Shown here one piece after another: positions 34,583-42,236 of a stretch of 64,000 nucleotides of DNA (position 1 is its first letter; each line of letters begins with the position of its first letter). This DNA is from Methanobacteriota archaeon (GTDB lineage: Archaea > Thermoplasmatota > Thermoplasmata > UBA10834), in contig CP070732.1 of assembly GCA_020347565.1 (NCBI GenBank), positions 1,313,187 through 1,377,186 of the forward strand, given 5' to 3'. The notes under the pieces were generated by a model. The model was not told the DNA's origin. It worked only from the letters and a program-made list of their open reading frames with translations, and made no database searches. The position numbers and the translations under genes are program-made.

Positions 34583-35740
34583 ATGAAGGCAGTCCAACTA
34601 GGATGCGGAATTACAGGGCTAGTGTGCGCTGAACACTTGGAGAAGAACGGAAAGATAGACGAACTGGTTTTGGCTGATGCATGGACCGACGCCGCCCAGA
34701 CCATGGCGGACAGAGTGGGGAGCAAGAAGATCACTGTGCAGAAGGTGGACGCGAGGGACGAAGGCGCCCTCAAGAAGCTCTTGACCGACTGCGACCTGCT
34801 TGTGAGCGCCATCCCCGGAGAGTTCAACAGGAAGGTGCTTGACACCGCTGTCAACGCGGGCACCAACTACGTCGACTTCTCCATGTGCGTGGATTCCATG
34901 GAGGAGCTCAATCAGCTGAGCAAGGACGCCAGTGACCGCGGCGTCACCGTTCTGACCTCAATGGGGTCTGACCCGGGAATATCGGACGTCTTCGCCCGAT
35001 ACGCTTCGGACAAGCTGGACAAGCCAGAGAGCGCGAGGGTTATGGACGGCGACAGCGCCGTCGCCGACGGATACGACTTCTTCAGCCTCTGGTCGCCGCT
35101 CGAGATGCTGGAGGAGGTAACGATACCTGCTGCGGTCTTCAAGGACGGCGAGATGACCTACGTCCCTCCTCTGGGCGAGCGGCAGATATACGAGTTCCCC
35201 GAGCCGATCGGACCGCTCCCCGTGTATAACACGCTGCACGAGGAGACGTTCCTGATGTCCGAGTACATCGATGGGCTGAAGTATGCCGACTTCAGGATAG
35301 CAGTCGACGACAACTTCGCCAACACGGCCAGGACGCTTCGAATGATAGGCATGCACAGTCTTGAGGAGGTCGACGTGAAGGGCACACGCGTGCGTCCGCT
35401 AGATGTCGTGGTATCGCTCATGCCCAAGCCTGTGGACCTCATAGGGAAGGTCAAGGGGTTCGCTGGTATCGTGGTTGAGGTCGAGGGCGAGAAGGACGGG
35501 AAGAGGACGCTCGTCAAGGTATGGACGACGATGTCGCACGAGACCGCCTACGACCTCTGCCGCACCAACGCGACCGGTTACGTCGTCGGAAGCGGCGGTG
35601 CCGTCGGGTCCGACATGATAATCGACGGAGCGATAAAGGAGAAGGGCGTGCTGGTGCCCGAGCAGATACCTGCCAAGGAGTTCATCTCCCGCCTGCCCAC
35701 CAAGAACTTGGAGGTCAAGGAGGAGGTGCGAGAGCTCTGA
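34583..35740 (+). CDS. Saccharopine dehydrogenase-like NAD(P) oxidoreductase
   Basis: 385 residues. N-terminal Rossmann domain (MKAVQLGCGITGLVCAEHL, then LVSAIPGEFNRKVLDTAVN and NYVDFSM) and a saccharopine-dehydrogenase C-terminal domain starting near SMGSDPGISDVFARYASD. Archaeal homologues include lysine 6-dehydrogenase-like and carboxynorspermidine synthase-like enzymes; substrate cannot be assigned. Monocistronic, with AT-rich promoter candidates at 34469-34491 and no strong Shine-Dalgarno. Confidence 0.85.
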   Translation: MKAVQLGCGITGLVCAEHLEKNGKIDELVLADAWTDAAQTMADRVGSKKITVQKVDARDEGALKKLLTDCDLLVSAIPGEFNRKVLDTAVNAGTNYVDFSMCVDSMEELNQLSKDASDRGVTVLTSMGSDPGISDVFARYASDKLDKPESARVMDGDSAVADGYDFFSLWSPLEMLEEVTIPAAVFKDGEMTYVPPLGERQIYEFPEPIGPLPVYNTLHEETFLMSEYIDGLKYADFRIAVDDNFANTARTLRMIGMHSLEEVDVKGTRVRPLDVVVSLMPKPVDLIGKVKGFAGIVVEVEGEKDGKRTLVKVWTTMSHETAYDLCRTNATGYVVGSGGAVGSDMIIDGAIKEKGVLVPEQIPAKEFISRLPTKNLEVKEEVREL

Positions 35741-35794
35741 GCCTCACGAACCGGCGGATCGAGAACGCGTGAATGACCGCGGGACGCGCGGCGG

Positions 35795-36853
35795 TTAGTA
35801 CTTGTTCGAGAAGTACTTCAGTACCATCAGTGCGAACACCGTGATCCATTGGTCGTTCAGGGCGTGAGGCCTGGCCGTCGTGTACCAGAACCCGTCCTTC
35901 GACCGGGTGTCGATGAGCCATCTGATGATATTCTCCATGCGGCTATCGTCCGGTCCGAAGCCGAGGTAGCATATGCAGTCAATCGCGGTCAGGCCGCTTC
36001 CGAAGTAAGTCGGGAACTTCAATGTCGTCCAGGTCTTCTCCGATCCGTTGAATCCCTTATGATAGTTCTTCCTGAAAAAGCCGTTGAGGACGAAGTTGCA
36101 TCCGTGCCTGAAGTCCTTGACTCGCTCGTGGTCAGGCATGTACGCCATGCCCCTCAGCGCGCCGACCGTGCTCCAGTAGCAGCTGGGGACCTGGTCGTAA
36201 TCGTGAGGGTCGTAGGCGATGGTCCTCCCGGATCTGATCCTCTCGGTGAACTCGTCCAGCTTCAAACGTCTGTACTGAGGCAGGTACCTCATGTCCTGTA
36301 GATACGGGATGTTCCAGCCGCCGTCGCGGCGCTGCGTCCTCAGGAACCAGTCCGTGATCTTCGAGACGTCTGGATCGGTCTGCCTTCTCCCGTAACGGAG
36401 TATCACCTGCAATGCGAGACCGGTGTAGTGAGGCCTGGGGATCATGTCGGCTACCGGTCCCCGGATGTATCCCTCCTCGTCCTGCCACGACAGAATCTTG
36501 TCGATTGCCTGCTGCACATGTCCCTCGTCGGGATCGGTGCAGTACTCGCACAGCCAGTACAGGTTCCTCAGCATCGTCTCGTAGGTCCATCCGAAGGGGG
36601 GGCCAGGGCCGTCATCCTCCGCTTTCTTCCTATCCTCGGAGATCGGCCAAGTCCCGTCTTCCCTCAGCGTCCGGAGCAGCTTGAGCCTCGGCTTGTAGGC
36701 CTTCGCCTCCTCTAGCGTCTTCTGGACCTCGGAATCTTCCTGGTCCTTCTCGATCACATATCTCAGAAGCCAGTACTTCACCGGAGGTATCGCTACGCTC
36801 CTGAGCCTGTACTCGGACTGCCCGATCACCAGGTCGATATCCTGCTTGAGCAT
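35795..36853 (-). CDS. Terpene-cyclase/prenyltransferase-fold (alpha/alpha toroid) protein
   Basis: 352 residues. Contains repeats of the squalene-cyclase type: ILSWQDEEGYIRGP, WFLRTQRRDGGWNIPY and WLIDTRSKDGFWYTT, spaced by ~60-100 residues, indicating an alpha/alpha-barrel. The DxDD acid motif of squalene-hopene cyclases is not present, so cyclase activity is doubtful; it may bind hydrophobic or peptide ligands. No signal peptide or membrane helix. The only TAA stop on the minus strand noted here. Confidence 0.75.
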   Translation of the reverse strand: MLKQDIDLVIGQSEYRLRSVAIPPVKYWLLRYVIEKDQEDSEVQKTLEEAKAYKPRLKLLRTLREDGTWPISEDRKKAEDDGPGPPFGWTYETMLRNLYWLCEYCTDPDEGHVQQAIDKILSWQDEEGYIRGPVADMIPRPHYTGLALQVILRYGRRQTDPDVSKITDWFLRTQRRDGGWNIPYLQDMRYLPQYRRLKLDEFTERIRSGRTIAYDPHDYDQVPSCYWSTVGALRGMAYMPDHERVKDFRHGCNFVLNGFFRKNYHKGFNGSEKTWTTLKFPTYFGSGLTAIDCICYLGFGPDDSRMENIIRWLIDTRSKDGFWYTTARPHALNDQWITVFALMVLKYFSNKY

Positions 36854-36905
36854 CCTGGTGGCAGTATGGCCTCTGAAGACAAGTCACTTCCGCTCACGAG
36901 GGAAG

Positions 36906-36917
36906 GTTATTTTTACT
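36906..36917 (+). promoter_or_regulatory. TATA box for leaderless gene 36940
   Basis: GTTATTTTTACT centred ~28 nt before the ATG at 36940. Confidence 0.5.
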
Positions 36918-36939
36918 CTCCCCCTGCATTCTCAATCGC

Positions 36940-37362
36940 ATGCCCTGGACAGGCGAGGACACGAAGGATGTGCTAAAGAAGGTCCTTGGAGGACTGATAG
37001 CTGCGGCGATATTGGCAATGGTGTACGCCCTCCTTGAGGACTCGCCGTGGTACGTCGCCCTGTCCCTCGGTGTGGTGCTCGTCATCCTGATACTCGTGAC
37101 TATATGGAGGCTGAGGCGTATACCGTCGGTCGCTGCAGATGCATCCGCCGCCAATCGCCCTTCCGAGGCTCTGGAGCCACCTGCAGACGCGGGGCCATCT
37201 TCTGCGCTGACGAAGAGCAGCGGCGACGCTCAGCCGCCGTCCTCCTCTGACGACCATCCGCTCTCGGACGCCGGACAGAAGGCGGCGAAGAAGGCGGCCA
37301 AGGCCGAGCAGAAACGCCTCAAGAAGGAGGCGAAGTCAAGGGAGAAGCTGTCCAAGCCTTGA
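36940..37362 (+). CDS. Small two-helix membrane protein with Lys-rich tail
   Basis: 140 residues. Two transmembrane helices close together (GGLIAAAILAMVYALLE and YVALSLGVVLVILILVTIW, residues ~17-56), then a low-complexity Ala/Ser/Pro linker and a strongly basic C-terminus (AKKAAKAEQKRLKKEAKSRE). The tail could contact nucleic acid or acidic proteins on the cytoplasmic side. No family recognised. Leaderless promoter. Confidence 0.65.
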   Translation: MPWTGEDTKDVLKKVLGGLIAAAILAMVYALLEDSPWYVALSLGVVLVILILVTIWRLRRIPSVAADASAANRPSEALEPPADAGPSSALTKSSGDAQPPSSSDDHPLSDAGQKAAKKAAKAEQKRLKKEAKSREKLSKP

Positions 37363-37457
37363 GCCAGCTGGTCGGAGCCAGGGCTGGCCTGTCGTATCCT
37401 GTGGCTAGTGACGCATCGGCGGAAGACCCGGCTGGCCTTCGACGATGCCGTTCTGAC

Positions 37458-38468
37458 TCAGCTTGTTGGCGGACTCTGCGGCGGCTGGGCCGGCTGGCCA
37501 GGCGGCGGTGCTTGTGGCTGACCCGGTCCAGGCGGAGGCGGGACCTGTACGTCCGGCTGGGGAGGCGTCATCGGCGTCGGCACCTTGCCCCGTCGGGATC
37601 TCATCGCGATCGCCACTGCGACGATCACGACGATTACGACGATGATGAGGAGCGTGAGCCAGAGGTTATCGCCAGTGAACATGGACACTATGCCTCCATC
37701 GTCGCCTTCTCCGAAGCTGTAGTCTTCCAGCTCGAGATCGACCAATCCCATCTCGGACATGTCCTGCTTGACATAGAACCCGACCTCATCAGAGTAGTAC
37801 CAGTACACCGTTTCCGTGGAGGCGTTCATCGTCCTCTCGACCTTCACCTTGCAGCAGTCGAAGGTTCCAGCGGGGACGGTCACGGGAATGCTTTCATCGA
37901 CCACAGTCATGACCACATCGCCGGACACGGTCTCCGAATCAGATTCCGTCTGACCGAGTATGGTAGTCCAGTACTCGGCCGTCGCGTTGAACTCCGATGT
38001 CTGGACGGAGTTCAGCGTGATGGCGCCGTCTCCGATGAAATCATCCATCGAAGGGCTGTACTCCATCTCGTAGCCCATCGTCATATCCATCGAAATTCCC
38101 ATTGCGCCGATCTCCATGGTCATCTCGCCGTCCTCGGAGATGACGTCGAAATCGGACCTGAGACGCACCTGTTCGCCTTCGAGGTCCAGCGTTCCTGAGA
38201 TGGTCATGCCTTCCATGGTGCCAGACACCTCTCCCGATCCCGACATCTCGAGATAGAAGACCTCCTTTCCATCGAGCGTGTCGGCCTTGTCGACCTTCAT
38301 CTCGAGGCTGCCATCCATTATCATTCCCTCTTCCTCCGCCTCGAACGAGTACTTCCAGTAGTCTCCTACGCCGATTTCCAGATCATCTCCCGCAGAGTTG
38401 GCCGGGATCATCAACGATGCCAACATCAGGACTGCGAGAGATCCTGATACTACACGCGTTATGCTCAT
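37458..38468 (-). CDS. Secreted membrane-anchored protein with Pro-rich tail
   Basis: 336 residues from the ATG at 38468, which is where a clean signal peptide begins (MSITRVVSGSLAVLMLASLM, cleavage near NSAGDD). Beta-rich extracellular region with repeated Met/Gly/Glu stretches (EGMIMDGSLEMKVDK, MGISMDMTMGYEMEY), a transmembrane helix at ~265-290 (LLIIVVIVVIVAVAIAM), then MRSRRGK and a Pro/Gln-rich cytoplasmic tail (VPPPPGPGQPQAPPPG). Architecture like a cell-surface lipid-carrier or sensor; function unknown. Divergent from the DDAH gene. Confidence 0.75.
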   Translation of the reverse strand: MSITRVVSGSLAVLMLASLMIPANSAGDDLEIGVGDYWKYSFEAEEEGMIMDGSLEMKVDKADTLDGKEVFYLEMSGSGEVSGTMEGMTISGTLDLEGEQVRLRSDFDVISEDGEMTMEIGAMGISMDMTMGYEMEYSPSMDDFIGDGAITLNSVQTSEFNATAEYWTTILGQTESDSETVSGDVVMTVVDESIPVTVPAGTFDCCKVKVERTMNASTETVYWYYSDEVGFYVKQDMSEMGLVDLELEDYSFGEGDDGGIVSMFTGDNLWLTLLIIVVIVVIVAVAIAMRSRRGKVPTPMTPPQPDVQVPPPPGPGQPQAPPPGQPAQPPQSPPTS

Positions 38469-38658
38469 CCACCTTCCTCCGAGTGTACGTCGGGTCCTCC
38501 GACGGCACCGAGATTGGCCAGTTGGTACTTCAATCCTACTGTTCAAACCGCCGTATAGGAGAGTCCTGCTCCGCCACGGAGCCCTCGACGGACGCAATGT
38601 CTTAATCAATGTGTGTGCATTCGAGGCCTGCCCGCGACCGCTTGAGCGATGTGAATGC

Positions 38659-39414
38659 ATGGGTCCGACGAAGGCTATCACAAGGAAGATGGGAAAGGCA
38701 TATGTCGACTGCGTGTCATGTCATCCGAAGAGACATACAATCGACCTGACGCGCGCCAAAGAGCAGCACTCGACGTACTGCAGTACGCTTGCAGACCTGG
38801 GTCTGGAGGTCGCCACGCTGCCCGCTGACGAGAGTCACCCGGACGCATGTTTCGTGGAGGACACCGTGGTCGTCCGCGGCCGAAGGGCACTCGTGTGCAG
38901 GGCTGGGGCCGAGAGCAGGAGGGGCGAGGAAACAGCGGTCGAGCAATTCCTACAGGATTACCTGACAACGAGGCGCGCCGAGGCGCCCGCCACCGTCGAG
39001 GGCGGCGATGTCGTCCACTTCGAGGGCCGCCTCCTCAGCGGAGTCAGCCAGAGGACGAACGCCGAGGGCGTCAGACAGATGGGCGATTGGCTCGAGGCGC
39101 CCGTGGACACGATAGTCGATCCGGAGATCATGCATCTGAAGAGCTACGTGACGTACCTCGGAAGGAATACGGTCGTCGCTAACCGAAGGTATGCCTCGCA
39201 TCCCACCCTTGCGGACCTCGACGTCGTTGTCGTGCCGCCCGACGAGGCGTACGCGGCGGATACACTGACCATCGACGATACCGTGCTCATGCCGTCGTCC
39301 TGTCCCAAGGCGCACGACCTTGTACGTCGCGCAGGGTTCCGTGTCGTGCAGCTGGACATGAGTGAGATTGAAAAGTGCGATGGCGCGATGACCTGCCTCT
39401 CTGTCCTTTTTTGA
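38659..39414 (+). CDS. Dimethylarginine dimethylaminohydrolase (DDAH)-type amidinotransferase-fold hydrolase
   Basis: 251 residues from the ATG at 38659. Matches DDAH: substrate loop SHPDACFVEDTVVV, EGGDVVHFEGRLL, the catalytic His in MHLKSYVTYLGRNTVV and the C-terminal nucleophile Cys in MTCLSVLF, preceded by EKCDGA. DDAH splits N-omega-methylated arginine into citrulline and mono- or dimethylamine. An arginine-deiminase-like variant is the alternative. It lies 70 bases upstream of an MtmB-like methyltransferase gene on the same strand. Confidence 0.85.
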   Translation: MGPTKAITRKMGKAYVDCVSCHPKRHTIDLTRAKEQHSTYCSTLADLGLEVATLPADESHPDACFVEDTVVVRGRRALVCRAGAESRRGEETAVEQFLQDYLTTRRAEAPATVEGGDVVHFEGRLLSGVSQRTNAEGVRQMGDWLEAPVDTIVDPEIMHLKSYVTYLGRNTVVANRRYASHPTLADLDVVVVPPDEAYAADTLTIDDTVLMPSSCPKAHDLVRRAGFRVVQLDMSEIEKCDGAMTCLSVLF

Positions 39415-39484
39415 CTTTTCGCTAAAGGTTTATGTGGAGCGACGCGTTGTCATTCCCACGCCTTATGTGACAGGAGGAAGGACG

Positions 39485-40879
39485 ATGGTGCAGGTACTGG
39501 ATGTTATGCAGAAGGCTCTCGAAGGGCCCCCGCTGAGCGAGAACGATTATCAGCTCAAGAGATACGCTTCGAAGGTGCAGGAGAAGGTCAGGGAGTACGA
39601 GATCAAGTTCGACTCCGACAACCCGATTCCGAGCGACAACAGCTTGGCGGACGACATGTTCGAGGCGGGGCTCGAGCTGCTCGTGGACGTGGGCGCGTAC
39701 TGCATGAGCACCGGGAGGGTCATACCGTTCACGGAGTCCGAGGTCAAGGAGGGGATTAGGAATGCGCCCTCGGAGGTGTTTTTCGGCGAGGGAAGGGACA
39801 GGAAGGCGATGGTTCCGAGGAAGCCGGAAGACCCCACGCCCCCGTGGTGCCTCCTCGGAGCCGCCGGCGGACCGGTAGCCAGCGACGAGTCGTTCCTGAC
39901 GCTCATGGAGGGTTTCGCCGAGATACCGCAGACCAACTCGATAACCACTCCGGCCATCACATCCGTGAGCGGGATGCGTGTGAGGCCAGCATCGCCGCTC
40001 GAGCTGTACGCAACGATGAGGAACGCAGTGCTCGGGCGTGAGGCCTGCAACAGGGTGGGGCGCGAGGGAAAGCCGTTCATGAACACGCTCTCGACGGCCG
40101 AGTCGGACGTGTCCCTCGCCGCCGCAGTACACCCGAGGTTCGGGCTCCGACCGTCGGACGGCTTCATGATCGCCTCGATGGACCCGATGAAGGTCGATTT
40201 CGCGAGGCTGAACAAGGCCGTGGTCGCCAGCTCGCTCGGCGCTCCCATAGGAATGGACTTCTCGCCTCTGTTGGGCGGATACTCCGGTGGACCTGAAGGC
40301 ACCGCCATCGGCACGGTGGCGACGCATATGATGGGCGTCCTGACGCTCCAGACGAGCTATTCTATACCTTTCCCGCTCCACCTGAGGTACGTGTCGAACA
40401 GCAGCAGGGAGATGCTATGGACAATCGCCACGATGGGCCAGGCGATCAGCAGGAACACCGACCTGCTCAGCATCAGCCTGAACTACACGGCAGCTGGCCC
40501 TTGCACACCGATGTGCCTGTACGAGACGTCCGCATCCGTGATGACGGCAGTCGCATCGGGCCTTTCGATGGAATCCGTCGGCGTCGCTACGAACAAGTAC
40601 GAGGACCGCGTCACACCGGTCGAGCCGAGGCTGTCCGCGGAGGTCGGCCATGCGGTCGCGGGGATGAAGCGCTCAGAAGCGAACCAGGTCGCCAAGGCGC
40701 TGCTGAAGAAGTACGAGAGCAAGCTGGCCTCGCCGCCGCTCGGCAAGTCCCTGCAGGAGTGCTGGAACGCGGAGAGACGCAGGCCGAGCAAGGAGTACTC
40801 GGCCCTGATCAAAAGGTTCAAGAAGACCATGACCTCCCTGGGCGTCGAGCTGGAGCTATCGGAGCTCGACAAACCGTGA
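39485..40879 (+). CDS. MtmB-like monomethylamine methyltransferase homologue lacking pyrrolysine
   Basis: 464 residues; AGGAGG (39473-39478) sets the ATG at 39485. Similar along its length to Methanosarcina MtmB (458 aa): DDMFEAGLELLVDVGAYC, FGGYAGG-like LLGGYSGGPEGT, NYTAAGPCTPMCLYETSAS and the C-terminal GKSLQECWNAE. By alignment from memory, the residue corresponding to pyrrolysine 202 is Glu206, encoded by GAG (40100-40102), in NTLSTAESDVS. The conserved Tyr before AGPC is kept, but the two catalytic Glu residues of MtmB are not clearly conserved. A corrinoid methyltransferase with another substrate is likely; no corrinoid protein gene is in the window. Confidence 0.8.
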   Translation: MVQVLDVMQKALEGPPLSENDYQLKRYASKVQEKVREYEIKFDSDNPIPSDNSLADDMFEAGLELLVDVGAYCMSTGRVIPFTESEVKEGIRNAPSEVFFGEGRDRKAMVPRKPEDPTPPWCLLGAAGGPVASDESFLTLMEGFAEIPQTNSITTPAITSVSGMRVRPASPLELYATMRNAVLGREACNRVGREGKPFMNTLSTAESDVSLAAAVHPRFGLRPSDGFMIASMDPMKVDFARLNKAVVASSLGAPIGMDFSPLLGGYSGGPEGTAIGTVATHMMGVLTLQTSYSIPFPLHLRYVSNSSREMLWTIATMGQAISRNTDLLSISLNYTAAGPCTPMCLYETSASVMTAVASGLSMESVGVATNKYEDRVTPVEPRLSAEVGHAVAGMKRSEANQVAKALLKKYESKLASPPLGKSLQECWNAERRRPSKEYSALIKRFKKTMTSLGVELELSELDKP

Positions 40880-41041
40880 TGATGCCCCAAGACATAAGCA
40901 GAGCGTCACAGGGCTGCGGAAGCGGTGACGCGGCGTCGATGCTCGCACCGCTCGATACGCTTGGCAGGGCGCTGGCAAGACTCTAGGATGCGGATTCGGC
41001 GTGCCAGCCTCGGCAAGGACATCATGCGGAATCGGTCGGCT

Positions 41042-42094
41042 TCAGCGCGCGAGGCCTCCGTACCTGACCGTCACGCCTCCGCCGTCTTCGATATCGACGG
41101 CGTCCAAGAGTTCAAGCCTGATAGCCGTCTCCTGGTTGCTGACGCACGGGAATCCATGATGCTCGTTCACGGATCCGCACTTCCGCCCCTCGGCGAACTC
41201 ACGGTGCCTCGAGATTCTCGCAGCGATGTAACTGTTCGCCGTCTCCCGGAACCCCTTCAGCCTGTCCCTGACAACAGCGGCCAGCGTCTTATCGATCTCG
41301 TAGCCCAAGCTGTCCCTCTGCGAGGCGGCCGCTGCAAGGGTGGTCGTCCCCGTGCCGAGGAATGGGTCCAGCACCAGGTCGCCCTTGACCGAGAACATGT
41401 TTATCAGCCGGTATGGCACCTCGAACGGAAACGCCCCGCTTCTCTGCCTTCCAGAATTGCCGTTCAGCGACTGGTCCGTCCCGAGGAGGTCCGACCAGAT
41501 ATCGGAGAACCAGCGATTCCGCTCCTCCCAGAAGTAGGAGCTCTCGCTCCTTAGCCTCCTCTCTTCCGGCGTGTCGAACGACCTTCGGCTTCCCTTTCTG
41601 AAGACGAGTATATGCTCGTGCTCCAGCGTGACGTATGCTCCTGGAGGGAGCATCCCGGAGCCCATGAACTTGTTGGGAGCGTTCGTCGGCTTCCTCCAGA
41701 CGATGGAGGGCAGCGATGTCACTCCCGCTCTCTCGAACCAGTCGGTCACCCGCGAGTGGTTGGAGTACATCTGAAAGCGATTGCCGATGGTCCTGGTCGC
41801 ATCGCCTATGTTTATGCAGGCGATGCCTCCGTCCCTGAGCGTTCTTACGACCTCGCCCCAGGACTTCTCCAGTTGTACGTGCATCAGGTCGAACGCCTTC
41901 GTACCGTCCTCCCGTGCGAGCGCCTCGGCAACGTCGGGGTCGAGCTTGCCAAAGAGCTCATCCCACATCTCGATCATCGGGTACGGCGGGGATGTCACCA
42001 CGAGGTCGACGGAGCGCGACTCGACCTCCCTCATGTTCTGGGAATTGCCGATCACAATCAGGTGACGGGTCTCCCTCGAGCCACGGCTACACAT
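41042..42094 (-). CDS. Orphan DNA methyltransferase (beta-type, TSPPY motif)
   Basis: 350 residues. Motif IV LVVTSPPYPMIEMWDELF near the N-terminus and the SAM motif I VLDPFLGTGTTTLAAA near residue ~250: the order of beta-class N4-cytosine/N6-adenine methyltransferases. An insert (residues ~150-225) is probably the target-recognition domain. The TSPPYPMIEMWD variant reminds me of archaeal CTAG-type m4C enzymes, but this is from memory. No restriction endonuclease gene adjoins it, so it is an orphan. Monocistronic. Confidence 0.85.
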   Translation of the reverse strand: MCSRGSRETRHLIVIGNSQNMREVESRSVDLVVTSPPYPMIEMWDELFGKLDPDVAEALAREDGTKAFDLMHVQLEKSWGEVVRTLRDGGIACINIGDATRTIGNRFQMYSNHSRVTDWFERAGVTSLPSIVWRKPTNAPNKFMGSGMLPPGAYVTLEHEHILVFRKGSRRSFDTPEERRLRSESSYFWEERNRWFSDIWSDLLGTDQSLNGNSGRQRSGAFPFEVPYRLINMFSVKGDLVLDPFLGTGTTTLAAAASQRDSLGYEIDKTLAAVVRDRLKGFRETANSYIAARISRHREFAEGRKCGSVNEHHGFPCVSNQETAIRLELLDAVDIEDGGGVTVRYGGLAR

Positions 42095-42203
42095 GCTGCG
42101 GACTCCTGCAACGATTGAATCCGTGGGGAGTATTTTACACTTGCCAACGCCTTCCGCCGGGCGGCCAGCGGAGCGTTGACTTGGGAGTCAACGGTAAGAC
42201 GGG

Positions 42204-42213
42204 CTATAAATAC
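42204..42213 (+). promoter_or_regulatory. TATA box for leaderless beta-propeller gene
   Basis: CTATAAATAC centred ~28 nt before the ATG at 42237. Confidence 0.6.
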
Positions 42214-42236
42214 GCTGGACGCCAAATCACTCCGCG

